From the NCBI GenBank assembly GCA_009760855.2, contig WPIO01000012.1, positions 7,685,501 through 7,749,500 of the forward strand: a DNA stretch of 64,000 bases, in the 5' to 3' direction. The DNA is from Cristatella mucedo. Lineage: Eukaryota; Bryozoa; Phylactolaemata; Cristatellidae. Below are positions 1 through 14,648 of this stretch, one piece after another (position 1 is the stretch's first letter; each line of letters starts with the position of its first letter). Under the pieces are notes generated by a model. It was not told the DNA's origin. It made no database searches and saw nothing but the letters and a program-made list of their open reading frames with translations. Made by a program: the position numbers and the translations under genes.

Positions 1-378
1 AATCAATATATCGGCAAGCACGATATACTTAAGTGCAACAAGAACATTGGCAGTGATGTTTGTGCTAGCACACTGAATAGAGCCTTAACAGGATCATTTA
101 CATATACTGAGACGACATTTACATATACCGAGACGACCGATCTAACCAAGAATAAAAAAATGACAAGAGACTGCTTTCGGTGGGCATTGACCACTTGACA
201 CAGGAGTGCACTTCCGAATGGCACGCGACAACCTCTGTTGCTGGTAAAGCCGAACAACAGATTTACCATGAATGCAATGAAACGCCTGTCTCATAAATCA
301 TTTCTTGCTGGCACAGACACACCAGCAAGGAAGTGTAATATTCGATGGTCAGCAGCTTCCTATGCATTTCTTTTTCTG
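1..378. other. 3' flank of the ELMOD gene
   Basis: About 380 bp beyond the ELMOD stop codon, probably 3' UTR and flank. No AATAAA or ATTAAA is visible on the minus strand. A 14-bp direct duplication (catttacatatacygagacgac) occurs at about 106-138. Confidence 0.4.
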
Positions 379-515
379 CTAATGAAGCAGACAAGCATCT
401 TCGACTTGAAGTTCACGCATTAGCTGATGCTTGAACTTTTCACGAATGCTGCCGAACTCCATGATATTCGGTTTCTCTGCCACCCAGAATTTGTCAAACT
501 CGCAGAACACGTAAC
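379..515 (-). CDS. ELMOD1/2: ELMOD exon 7 (C-terminal, stop)
   Basis: Encodes residues 251-295: CYVFCEFDKFWVAEKP, NIMEFGSIREKF and a short charged tail ending at TAG (381-379). It matches the vertebrate ending YEFDKFWFEEEP and IMxFNxxREKF. Acceptor ATGTAG at 516. Confidence 0.95.
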
Positions 516-1641
516 CTACATGATAAACGAAACTGACATGCACGGTAAACCATAACACAAAAAGTGAAAAAACTGTATAAGTCAAAATAAGCTTCCCTCT
601 ATCTTTCGAAAAATACACATTTACAGAGCCAGTATAAACTAACCATTCCTGCTCTGGTCGCATGCAGGCAAATAGCCACAGTCAATTACACAGCAGAAGA
701 CATGTGTACACCTTTGGTAGATAACAACAGAACACGTTTGAATGCCCTCAGCTTTGAGGCAAACATCGTCAACAACAACATGTTCATCATACGGAACAGA
801 TACAATGATATTACAGCTCATTTTTCCATTGTAAAATTATAAGACGGTACACTTTCAGCTGACCAGTGCATAAGCACGATCGATCGTGCATAGGCAGAGA
901 GATGCATGTAATCGGGCTCCAATTCCAAGCGATATCTTTATCATGATCTCCAAGCTCAAATCTTATTTGCAGGTGAAGTTTCACAGCTCAGTCCTCTGCC
1001 TCACGGGCTTCCTTAATTTCTGTGGGCTTAAGCACAGGTACACATTTAATATGGTACCACAAATCCCATGCACGTTTAATATAGTACCTGAGACTACTTT
1101 TGAAAAGCCACTACCAGCCAGAGATAGACCCCACAAGGTTCCAAATGGATGAGGGGCACACAGCCGACGTCAAAAAAAGCTGGAAAGATGCACGATTCTG
1201 GTACACCGAGTTTCACCGAGCAGTGGCTGAAGCTTCGACCACGCTAACAAAAAATAGAATGCTTTCCAGGGTTAACTTTACACTAGAATTCTCTGCTCAA
1301 CCTTGCCTGATTAGTAAAGCACTGCTCATCTCTGCCAATCGAGGGGCTGTACGGGTCCATCTAAAGCGACACACTGGCTGCACACATCTTCTCAGGTCTC
1401 ATCTCTTCGAGGACGATCTGGATAGCCTTCACTCACGCAGAGTTCTCTACAAGCACCTTCCCCCAAGCTCCCTAGAAAAGCAATCAGATCGTGAGCACAG
1501 TGCCACTGAAGGCAAAACGGATTTCGAGGTGACAGAGTTAGGTTTTTTCTGCCGTGTAATCAAGGTGCTAGCCAAATAATCGATTTCGATTGGCGTTCTG
1601 TGGAAAACAGACGTCTGCCCCTACAGGCTAAGTGGAATAAC

Positions 1642-1672
<31 letters not shown>

Positions 1673-1699
1673 TGAATACATACAGTGCTAGAAGATAAC

Positions 1700-1730
<31 letters not shown>

Positions 1731-4700
1731 AGGCACTTGACACACACTGTAAGGGAAGCATGCCAATATGGTTATTGATAAAGTGCAATCAGCACACAGT
1801 AGCACACAAAGGACAATCTACACGGACCTAGCAAATGCTGCGAGGAGCAGCTGGGTTTTTAGCTTCTTTTTAAATGTCATCAAGCGTGAGGATATCGTGA
1901 TGTCAGTCGGGAGTTTCAGGCTTTGAGAGCATAAGAACTAAAGACACAGTCTCCAAAGAATTTCAGGCTGGCTCAAGGCACAGCTAAACGACTTCAATCA
2001 GAATAATCATAATATAATAACAATACATCTGTTATAGTGCCATCAGAGAACTCAATCTCTTTCTAGTCAATTAACATTTGCTGCAAAGGAAGCACGATCG
2101 AATGGTTAGTGGCTGCATACTCAATAACAAAAAGGATAACATGGTTAGGGGTGATATGCACAGGGTCAGCATACAAGTATGGTTAGTGGTAGCATGCACA
2201 GCGTGTAAGCATGCATAAGCACATAAAGGAAGAATCACATGGACGTACTAAATCCTGTGATAAATCGATGCATGTTTTAGTTTTTTATTTAAATGTGGTC
2301 AAGTCAGGGGATGTCGTGATGCAAGTCGGAAGTGAGTTCCAGGCTTTGGGAGCATATGAACTAAAGGCAGGGTCTCCAAGGAATTTGGGACTTGTACGAG
2401 GTATAGGTAAACAGTTAGATTCCGAAAAGCAGGTGGTATGATGTTTTGTCTGGTCGGGGAGTAGATCTAATGGGTAGGCCAGGGCCAAATAATGAAGGTA
2501 CCTAAAAGTGATTGGCATAACCTTAAAGTCGATGCGTTACTTGACTGGGAGCCAGTGCAGGTCGGCGAAAAGTGGTGTGATGCGGCAACCCTCACGACAG
2601 ACAAGCAAGGAGTTGAAAGGATTCGACGCGCTGGAGGGCTGGGAGGGATCAAAGCAAAGGTCATCTACTTAGAAGTGAAAGCCTAGATTGATCATGGCAA
2701 TCACATCGAGAAGAGGGAGAGTATAAACCGTGAAAAGAATGGGACTAAGCACCGATCCCTGAGGTACCCCATACTTCAGAGGTTCCTCAGAAGATCGGTG
2801 TCCATTCACGTCAATATTCTGGAGTCTCCCACTGACATAGGACCTGAACCATTGCCGTGCAGTGCCAACGATGCTAAGCCGAGATAAGAGGCACTCAAGG
2901 TCTTGGTGATCGATAGTAACAAAAGATGCCGAAAGATCAAGCACAACAAGCAGAGATACTCTATCTAAGTCTGCATTCCTAAGCTTATACATCCAAAGCA
3001 GTGCCAACTGTACTGTGTGGAGTGATTAGCACTAAAACCAGACGCGAACTTACTAGCAAGGTTTGCAGTTTCAATATATAATAATAATAACAATAATAAT
3101 AATAATTCACTCGATAAAGCACCTTCAGAGAACTTAATCTCTCTCTAGGCGCTTTACATTTGCTGTAAAGTGAAATGCAATTGAATGGTAAGTAAAATCA
3201 TGCTTGAAAAACGAAATGAATAACATAGTTAGGGGTGACATGCACAGGGTCAGCATGCAAATGTGGTTAGTGGCAGCATGCACAGTGTCAGCACGCATAA
3301 GCACGTGAAGGACGAATCACAGGGACCCACTAAATGCTGTCCTAAATAGGTGTTTTTAGGTTCCTTTTAAATGTGGTCAGGTCAGGGGATGTTCTGACGC
3401 AGGTCGGGAGGGAGTTCCAGGCTTTGGGAGCATATGAACTAAATGCACGGTCTCCAAATATATGAGTTCAGCTGGTCTGCCACGACTCGTTCCAGTGTCT
3501 TTGATAGGAACTGGTATAAGAGAGACTGAGCAGAAGTTGCTAAAGTTCTCTTGGTCTAGTGTTGCTTTCTTGAATAGTGGCCTGACTACAGCCTTTTTGA
3601 ATGGTGCTGAGATGTGACTTGAGGCTAATGACATATTTATGATGTTATGCATGGCAGCAGCAGATCTAGGCATCTAAGAAGCAGGACCGTGCGAATAAGG
3701 TCTAGAGGGCTAGTTGTCTTCTTTATGAACTTCAGGACCAGGTCACAAGTGGTCTCATTGAAGGTAGACATTGAGGTGCTGCATGAAATTGAGGGACATG
3801 ATTCCAGAGGATGCTGCCACCTTAGGGATGGACTCCCTGACATCCCTAGGAATGGACTTTCTATCTTGTTGAAGTTGAAAAAGAAGCTAATGAAGTGATC
3901 AGCATGGTCATCACAAGGATCACTAGGTAAGGGGCTAACCTGGAAGGATTTAAGGAGACGGTTTATGGTATATATAAGCATTTTTGGATTGTGCATCCGT
4001 GATTCAGCAAGGTTTTGTTTTAGAAAAGCTGGTGGCACGATGCCAAGCATGTTTTCCAAGTAGTTGGAATAGGCAGGCTGAAGCCAGAGAATGAAGGGAC
4101 CCAGAAGTGACACAATTTCGAAGTCGATGCTGATGCTGCTTGATGGGGAGCCAGTGCAGGTCGGTGAGAAGTGGTGTAATATGGAAACTGCAAAGTTCAC
4201 GACAGACAAGCCTAAATGCTGAGTTGTGTATCGTGAGCTCCTTATTGCACAGATAGAAATACCTAAAAGTAGTGAGCTACTGAAGTCGAGATGCAATCTC
4301 ACAAATGCATGGTCCAACTCGGCTGTGGTAACCCTCTCTACGTTGGACCGACTTTTTGCAATGCTATGCAGGTGAAAGTAGATACACTTGTGGAGCTGAT
4401 GTGGTCATCTAGTGAAAGGACACATTGTAACAGAAGATCCAGATTTCGTGCAGATGCTACAGGAGACATTGTGGCAGAGCCCAGTTTGAGTGATAGGTTT
4501 TCCAATTTCTGAGTTACACTTGGTTTGCCCATAACTAGCAAGGTGGCTTAATCTTCTTGATGTTCCATACAAAACTACGTCTGGGTGCGTACAAGAGCAT
4601 GCATACTTATGCACACCTTTGAGCATAAACAATCTGAGGTCTAAAAGTAGTTGTAGCCTTGACAGTCTCTATTATAAGATAACACTATGAAACCTGATAT

Positions 4701-7435
4701 TTTATCAAGGTAATGACAGAATTGGAATTATAAAATGTAATATCTAGAAATAAAATAAGACGCATGTGCAAACTTGTGCTATGCAGACCTGCTAGATGAA
4801 CAGAAAGGCAAACAGGGACATATGGGTACTCATTCATGATGCAGTTTCAAGACTGGTAACAATTATTGGCAAAGGTGACTGTGTCCGGGATTCTGCTTCC
4901 GAGACAGGCAATATTCATACCTCATCTGCTTCACGAGCAGAGGAAAAAGTTTTCAATAGAAGCCTTTGCTGCCCACGTAGTTTTTACCTCAGTTACTCTT
5001 TAGTTCAGATCATTGTTGCACTTTATACCAGAAAGGTTGCTTGGACAGACGGCAGTAAATAAAAAGTCACGGTAATGTACTCTTATTACTTGCATTATAC
5101 TACAGGGTATACTAAGTTCAAAACCGTACATTATCATTATAGACAACACACAATAACAGGTAAGTCATGCAAAAGTCGTCTCTACAGCATCATCCAGCTA
5201 AATACAATCCTACATCCATTTTGGTGCAGGAAATCTCACTTACAGAACACTTGGTGCAAGTTCTCGAGTGTAGGCTTGCCTGGCACTGAGTTGTAAAAAT
5301 GGTTTTTCAGCAACCCGATGCGCAAAAGGCTCAGAGTTAGCTCAGTCAGATTAATGCCCACAATGGCAAATGAATACCTGAAAGTAAAATGAGGTTACAA
5401 TGGTTACACCTGTGAATGCCAAACGATGGGATACAGCGTACATGCATCTATAAGGCGTTGAGGGACACTATTCCCAGATGCCATCAACCCGCAATGCTCA
5501 CGGTGTGAATGTGAGAGGTGCGAAGGTGTGAGAGTTGTGTTCATGCAGATATGCACAGTGTGCCATAACCAAGCAGCAAATTATGGTGTAGCCAGGTGAT
5601 GGTAGGATGCAGCAGGAGTAGATATTCGTTGGGTACACAGCTGATCTAAAGTTGCACTGCACTCTCCACGAGTCACATAAAATGAAGTTCAAATAGATCC
5701 ATGTAACTAGAAGAGACACAAAGGGTTTTAAAGGTGAGCAAAATCGCAACCAGCTTTCCATACTCTTATTATCACAACTCCCTTTCGACACTTGGACGTG
5801 TCTCTTGGATTTGTTGACCAACTTAAGTCCAGCTAGCAGCAGATCGTACGATTTGCAAAGTCATACTGCTAGTTCACCCGATTTCGAGCTGAATCTTTCA
5901 GTATCTTCTACCTGAGAAGCTAGAAAGCTTAATAGGAGCCCAAAAGCAAGACAAATAGTACACACATTGAACCATAGAAGTGTCTCAAAAGAATTCTCAT
6001 TAGCACTGGGCAACCAATGAACATACGAACATAACAATGTCGAAGAGAAGGAAGACCACAAGTTAGCCAGCTATATACTGAGAAGAAAGACCCAGAAAAA
6101 TGAAATTCACCTCCCAGTCCAAGTCACCTCGACGAAGATGGTAGGCATGGCAGCTTGAAGCAGATAGCAAATAAGCATATAGTTCTGCAAGTCTCAATAT
6201 CATCAGTGGGAGAGGTACAGCAATGTTGATGCTCCAGATAAACGAACCGAAGCTGCTCAGTTTCAGCAGCATGTCATGAAATCATCGAGCGCCTAGACAC
6301 ACAAATGAATAAAGAGATATAGTGCTACAACCAAGATTTCCCAGTGCTAACAGGTAAGCCTGATAACCGAGTATTGTAGCATACAATAATTGCTATTGTG
6401 ACGCCGACAATGAAAACACCTATAATGTCCACTGTTTAATAACATGGCACTGACTATACTGATAGTTAATATTAAAGGATTTGGGATAACTGGCTTGAAT
6501 GATTTTGTAGTAGCAATCAATTAAATTACCACCTCATCATAGATTGTGCTTGGAGACAACTACCTTCACAAAAGGTTCTATAAGTGAATAAATAGTTTAT
6601 TATTGAGTACAGTTTTTTAGTTTGAAAACCAGCTTAGTCTTAGCCAACATGATCACACTTCACGCCCCAGCTCGTGTTTTCGAGTCCTGAAGCAGGCCAT
6701 TCTTTATTACTGACTGCAAACGGGAGTATGTTAGCTACACAGGCTCTTCTGTTGCCGTATAAAAAAGGCTTTTGAAGTAGTCATTTATTTTTAGTAAAAC
6801 TAGTACACAGCAGTATTAGCAACCAGTGGTTACGATGAAGAAATTAAACAAAATTCAGTGCTCAAAGCACTTAAGTCATTCAAATATACAAATGATGCTC
6901 AGCCACCCTAATCCAACGTGACACACGTCTTCAATGACTGGGCTTTTGTGCGGATATTATGCAAAAGAAGGGTTTAAATGCACCTGCTTATTAAGCCTTT
7001 GGCGGGTCTTTGAGATAAGTCCTTCGTGCGCATGTAACTACTTACACTATGCCTGCTGCTTTTGGATGTTACCATCAATCAATTGGCAATGCTTTCTATA
7101 CAGCATCTGTAAAGTGCCTAGAAAGAGATTCAGCTCTCTAAGGATGCTGTACAAATGTATTATTATTATTATTACAACATTAACGAAGGGAGTTAGCTAG
7201 AAGAACAAATGGCTGCAAGATCTATTACTGAAGCAATGGTTCCTGCATTCAGAAGCTGAGTACTTGAAGTGATCAAAGTAGAACGATATAAGCAACAGTA
7301 AGCAACATCTTATGAAGGGGCTCACCCAAATTGTGGATGATTCGAATGCAAAAGTGCATTTCGTGCTGATGAAGGTTGGTTCAATGCAAAGTACCTTCAG
7401 CAAACAACGATCAACATCAATTTATACCACATTCT

Positions 7436-7476
<41 letters not shown>

Positions 7477-7612
7477 AAGCGCAAGTAATGCTAGCATGGT
7501 TGTCTCAGCTGTTAGTATGCAAATAGTGCAAGTACACAGAGGACTGTCAAAAGGATAACGTAGTGTCACGGTGCAGCATGCAACAGCTTGCACATACCAA
7601 AAGCACTAAAGC

Positions 7613-7705
<93 letters not shown>

Positions 7706-10700
7706 CACGCATAAAGATGAAGCAGCATGGACATGAAGAGCGTGACGGAAGTGTCAGATTGTGATACGCGTGTCTGAATACGCATCATGCACACTACACA
7801 ATGATGGGAGTGGTTAGTTACACACTAAAGCAGCAACAGCCCAGCCCAGCCCAGCCAGCAAAACACAGTCAGAACAGGAATACGGCAGCGACTGCACAAA
7901 GGAAGTGCTTACACGAGATCATGCAGGCCCAGCATGCCCATACCACGGAAGTCGGTCTTCGGGTCATCACCTTGGAAACCAATATCAGACCATTGCTTTG
8001 AGATTCGGCCTGATAGAGTCACTCCGGGCTGGAGTACCTTCCATAGCTGGTACAGCAATGAGAAAAGCCAAATTTCTCACACATCCTACACACATTGTTC
8101 TGCACACACAAAAGCAGCTACAGAAGGAAAAGACTTCCAAGTCATATCAGCAAGGCAACAAATTATACATCACTACTTACAAAGGAAACAAATAATAATA
8201 ATAATGATAATAATGAACTTGATAAAGCGCCCTCAGAGATCTCAATCTCTTTCTAGGCACTTTACATTTGCTGCAAAGTGAAATGCAATTGAATGGTGAG
8301 TAATTTCATGCTTGATAAACAATTTTGAACGTGCATGTGAAAATGTGTCCTGGACACGAATACCTGCATTAATGCTTACTTTCGCTTGCCATTGCATAGT
8401 AACGGATTACATGTTACAGAACTTACAAGGCAGAAAAAATACCAGCGTGGATACATGCACTAATGCTTGCTAGCATTGTGACCCAAATTTCTCGCCTCCG
8501 ATACGATACCGAGGGGTACACATATTTCTTGTCAATTGTATGATTCCTTTCCGAAAATCTAAATTCTAGGAACATCGTATACAGAAACAGGTAAAGCTAA
8601 GACCTGTTTAAAGCATATCTGACTGTTTTTTGAGAGTAGTGCATTATGTGCCCATGGACATGTAACGCTTTCCTTTAAAAGCGCTTGGCCTCTTGTCATG
8701 CTGCCATATGCCCGGTGCCCTAACGGCATGCCTTTCCAAAACTAAAGTGGACAACGGCTTTAGCTTTGCCGACTGCTAGTGACCTGCTTGAATTGCTTGT
8801 GCCGTTGCAATGCTCCGAAGCACCTGCCGCCCTTCTGGCCCACACATCGTATCACATATCATATCGTTTCGCTATCGTCGTTCGAATGGGTTCCTTCTTG
8901 CCAATACTGCTGCCAGGATTCGTGAATGGGTATCTCGAATAGAAAGCCTATTCAAAGCAAGCACGAAGATGGACTTGCTTAGAGTGCCCTGCATTGTCTC
9001 GTGATGCCCTGGGCGATTTCCCCCAAGAGCTGCTTTGAATCACTCTTAACTTAGTGGTCATCAGGCCTGATTTAACACTGGCAGCCCATCTTAGCAGTGT
9101 CTTTGAAATTCTCGATCAATGTGAAATAAGACACTAAATAAATGACATGATTATTGACGATAATCTTCACCTGTTAGCCGTGACCGAGACATGGCTGAAA
9201 TCGACTAACTGCTGACCACAACCGACACCACTCCTGACAGGCTTTTCCTTCTTCCATAACATAAATCAATCAGAACTGGTGGAGGAGTCACTATTATCGC
9301 ATGTTCCTTCCTCAGTTTCAGATCGTCACCTCGAAGCAGTCTTTCGAATCTCTTGTTTTGAGCCCCTCCGACCAAAAGCTGACAATGGTGGCAGTAATCT
9401 ATCGTCCTCCAGATACAAAGTCCTCCTTTATCTCAGATTTCTCTTATTTCAATTTGATTCTTTGTGCAAGAAATCGACACTTTCCCATTATGGGTGATTT
9501 TAACATTAATTTTGACAACTTAATTGACGTCTTGAAAAAGTGCCAAGGTTTGCACACAAACTGACTTATTTTCACTTGTAGCTCATGTGCATAATACTGT
9601 TCACAACAATGGTCACACAATCGATCAAATATACTCTCACAAGTGTATGCTATCATCCCCTATTACTACAACACTCTGCTCACCTGATTATATGTGGATC
9701 TCATTCAGTCTACACCAGAGCCCTCAACTGGGTACACAGTACCCATGGGTACTGGGTATGCATGGGTGGCATCTGTGATCTTATGCGTGGGCATAGGTAC
9801 CCAGTTGAGGGCTCTGGTCTACAGGGCGTGCCAACATTTAAATCTAAAGTAATCTCTGAATCGAAAAATCTCAAGGCCCTTTACATCGATGCTGTCACAG
9901 GGAAAATATCTTCTCCCCTGCTGCTCAATCCCCATTCCGACCTGTCATCATTAAATGCTGACATGCTTACTGAATAACACTTGCTGACATGCTTAACGAG
10001 TTGGCACATCTAAGCGCAATGTTCGCCCTCGTCCAGACGGCCTAAGGTTTACCACAGATATTAAACAAGTTAGGTCTGCTAAGGAAAAGCTTGAGAAAGC
10101 ACAAAAAAGATCAGGACTGACTGTCCATCGTCAGGCATACGATGACTACATAGATCCTACCAATCAATCCTAGCCAAAGCCGTCTAGCTTCTATATATTG
10201 CTGCATTACAGATGCAAAAATGTGGTTTCCCTCAATTCTGTGAAGAACCTCAATGTCTACATTGAAAGCAGTCACGAGTGACATCACCCTGAATTTCATC
10301 AACCACTGAAAGGAGACTAATAGTCCTCTAGACCCTATTCCCACCGTCCTACTTCTAGGATGCACAGATCTGCTTCTAACATGCATAACTACAATAACAA
10401 TATATCTTTAGCCTCAAGCCATGTCACTGCACCTTTCAATAAGGCTGTTGTTGTGCCACCAATTACAAAAGCAACACTAGACCAAGAGAACTTAAACAGC
10501 TTCCTCCCAGTCTCCCTTCTAATATTCCTATCAAAGACATTGAAACGAGTTGGGGCAGACCAGCTGAACTCTTACATCAAAACTTCAAGCTAGTAAGTTT
10601 TAGTTCAGTTTTAGAGCGAATAACTCCAAAGAGTCAGCATTGCTTTGGCTCTACAACGACCTTCTAGGAATGCCGACTTGGATACAATCTTGCTATTTAG

Positions 10701-13700
10701 ATCATTTATCTGTACTTCGTACGAACTCCAAATCCTTTGGTGACCATGCCTTTAGTTGCATGCTTCCAAACCAAAACTAACTTCAGACTGAGGTAACAAA
10801 ATAACCTGACATGACAGCATTTAAAAAGAAGCTTAAAATGCACATGTTTATCAGCATTTAGTGGGTCCTTGTGATTTGTCTTTTCTGTGCTTATGCATGT
10901 CACCTTTAATTATGTTATTTTTGTTGACAAAGTGCTTACAACTAAGAGAATCTCTCGAGCATGCCCTTTATAGATCAGCCCAAGTACATGATGACAACAG
11001 CTAAATGGGGTCTGCTTATCAAATGTGCAGTTGGCAATAAAGGAACGCCCACTGAAGGATTCAAACCCGCGATCTCAGTCTTGAATTGCAAGCACTTTAT
11101 CAGAGACTAGTATTTACACAAGGCAGCTGTACATGTGGCACAACTGCAGGTCTGCTTATGAAAGAATTATCACACGGGAAATGGAATGCAATGAGGACTG
11201 GGCCGGTGCAACTAAATATTCTAAACTAGTGCAAGTTCAATCAAAGAGTAATTAAAGGTCAGATCGCTTTAACGTCCTGATCTATAGAGTGGTAGAAAAG
11301 CCTTGGCAGTTATCCCCCAATTACCTGGGGTGAGCAATGCAGGATTGCCTGCTGGGTGACTCAAACCCATGAGCTGAGTCGTGATGAGCAAGCACTTTAT
11401 TTCAAGGCTAAGACCCAGGAGCACACTCTTTATTCACCGGCACAGAAGCCTCATTATTAGCCAAGCAGGCTTGATTCAGTGGGGGGCTAGCTCTAACCAA
11501 GGTCTGGCTGAGGTCGTGGCCTTTCGCCCCGTGGCATGTGAAGCACCTGGATAGAGATTAAGTTCTTTTGGGGTGCTATACAAATGGATTATATAATTAT
11601 ATTATGACATAAGAAATGAAAAAGCAAGATATCAAACTGCATTTATGGCATGGCTCAAAAAAGCCACCAATCATGGGTTCCTTTATTTATTTTTGAGTCT
11701 GGCTGAGTGTATTCCCCTTGAGAGCCCATTAACCTCAGACTGTGTGGTATCGTTTACGCTTGAGTACACTGGAGTCGGAAATTACTCACAGAGTGGGCCT
11801 CCCCCCCCCCCGGGAAGCTATTTCCCACTAAACCTCAGGTTAGGTGTACGGATAAACACTTAATGCCTGCCTCAGAGAATTGCACAGGAATGCCTGCATG
11901 AAACTGAAAGCCTCATGGGCACCATGGAGTTATACCATCCTGGCTTCGGAGGATTTCAGTGGTAATCAGTGCACAGCTAAAGATGAACGAGTTTCCAAGC
12001 TCTCGGGGTGCCAGATAGAAGCAATCCCTGTATTGAAAAAAGGATTCCTCAAATGACCTGCTGTAAGGAAGCTTGGTATTGACTAAGGGGCGGGAAGTTA
12101 CTTTTAGAAGGTAATAGATCAGACTGGAACAATGAATCGTTGGATAGGCAGAGGCAGACACCGATGCTCGACACTACGCCACGATAGGATACTGTTGCGC
12201 GACAATAAGAGAAGGCAGGATCCTGCTTAAAGACACTGCAGAAGGCAAGGATGATGAAGATAATGGCATGCCTATGGAGGTTTAGCAGTTCGATAAAAAA
12301 AAATTAAAAATGAGGGGAGCTTTCTGAAATTTTGCTAACAGCAAGAACGATTAGTAAGTGGCTTAACAAGCAAAGTATGAGTTCCAGGGTTGCTAAGATG
12401 AAGCCATTACTTAGCAATGTGTGCAAGTGCAGAAGGCTTCATTTCACACTATACTTGCATTCGGCCCCAGCTTCGTCGAGAAAAGTTCCCTGGACTGCCG
12501 AGTCCCAAGTTAACATCCTTAGTGCCTCACGAAGCACTCGGCAATCGTGAAGATCATAAGAGAATGCATATCTACATGTTAATCTCCAAAAGGCAGCAAA
12601 AAACTGTTGGTGGGGTAAAGGTAAGGGGGCGCTTTAGCAAAGGTAGTATAGGAAGCTTGCACCGAGTCCAAAGGATCATCAATGCATATCACTACTTGGG
12701 CACTTTAAAGAATGCTGCTATTCCTGCAACACATGCTATGCATGCCCCAATTGAATTAAATAACTGGAAATGATCCTATGCATAACACGGACAATGTAAA
12801 AGCTTTTCTTAACACCTAAATATTCCAAGTTGCAGCAAATTGCTAAAATAAAACTGTCAATTTCTTTCACTTTCGAGCAAAACAAATGCCTTAACTGCGC
12901 CAGGCTTTTAATGTTAATCAGTCGCACTAGTTTCATCGATTTATCGTGTTCCGTCAGTCTATTTGGCTAAAGGGCAGGGTGCATGGGTTTTTGGACCAGG
13001 ACCATCCATTACTCACAGTTACATATCATAATGCTTTTTACTACAGTGTTAGGAGAAGCATGCACCTGCTAGGATAGCTAATTTGTTTCACCAATAGGGG
13101 AGCTGGGTACAAGTCAAGGAAATGGTTCAGAGGCTACATGAAATGGGGTGCTGATGGCAAACCAAGATGAGAAAAAACTCTCAGTTGGTGCAAAACTCGA
13201 CAGCTAGGTTGTGTTGTAAAAGTTTCAGTGCCACGTCACACCACTTCTCACCGACCTGCACTGGCTCCCCAGCAATCAGCATATCAACTTCAAGTGTCTG
13301 TCACTCACATTTGATTGCTCCATTCTCTTGCTCCTTTTTACCTATAGCTACATACAATCTTTCTTTATATGGATTCCCATCGTAGCACTCTCTCGGCAGA
13401 CTATTTTCATTAGCTGTGCCTCAAAGCAATTTCAAATCTTTCTTGGCTCCTTGCCTCGAGGGACCTGGGATTCAGTATCGATCGACATCGGTACCCAGAC
13501 TTGACTTGAATAGGTTGAAAGGAAGTAAAACCGGTAACCTCCCAGCATTTGCTCAGTCCACGTGAGTCGTCTTGCATGTGCTAATCGATGCTGAAATTGT
13601 GCATACTGTCACTAACCAGTTACAATGCTTCCTTTCCAGAACATTAAAGTGCCTAGAAAGAGAATTAGTTCTCTTAAGGTGCTATACAGATATGATATCA

Positions 13701-14485
13701 ATATAATTAATGAGCAAAAAGTCGGGCAATTTTGGGGCTTGGTGAATGACTTAAGTGGAAAAGCAAATAAGTCAAGAAACAGCTGATTTAACAGCCTTAT
13801 TTAAGATATTGAATAGAAGCAGACTGGCCTTAGCAGCTGTCACCCAGCTTGCACTGGGCAATGAAAAACATCCTTATGAAATGAATGCATCCTTATGCAA
13901 TGAAAAACATCCTGGGCAATGAAAAACATCCTTACACAAACCCACGACTCAGGTAAAAATGTGAGTACCTTAATACTTAATAACAATGGTAATTTTAATA
14001 ATACTAATAATAACTATATTCAGCACCATCAGAGGACTTAATCAATTTCTAAGCACTTTACATTTACTGGAAAGGAAGCATTATGAAATGGTTAGTGGCA
14101 ACATGAACAGTGTCAAGGAGCTAATATGGTTAGAGGTAACATTCACAGAGTAAACATACCATTGGACTAAGCCACAGGAGCCAAAAGACATGACACCCAA
14201 GGCAGTTTATCCCAAGAGTGGAAGTTATTAACCCTCGACGATATACAGCACTTCCAAGTGGACAACCTGGCATCTTGACAGTTTGACTGCCGATAGGCTA
14301 TAATGTGGTTCACTCTAGCGATCGTATAGCAATTGAGCAATCAGGTGTCCAAGGAAGTGGCTTGTCTGCTTTCAGTGTCAGCTTCCAGCAGCCTTTCTTG
14401 GCATGTTTGCCAGCCATAAGGAGGAAATAATCAGCATATACAGCTCATATAGATATGCTCACACATGGTATGTGTATGCACTCAG

Positions 14486-14538
<53 letters not shown>

Positions 14539-14574
14539 AGAGAGTTACAGGGTGATCGTGGAGAAGTGAATATA

Positions 14575-14648
<74 letters not shown>

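Noticed and set aside
1100-1579. Plus-strand 159-codon open frame
   Set aside because: Starts at a non-ATG codon, has no recognisable domain, and lies in ELMOD intron 6.
5498-6272. Hydrophobic minus-strand frames that look like a multi-pass membrane protein
   Set aside because: They lie within ELMOD intron 5, cannot be joined in phase across their splice-like borders, and match no family I know.
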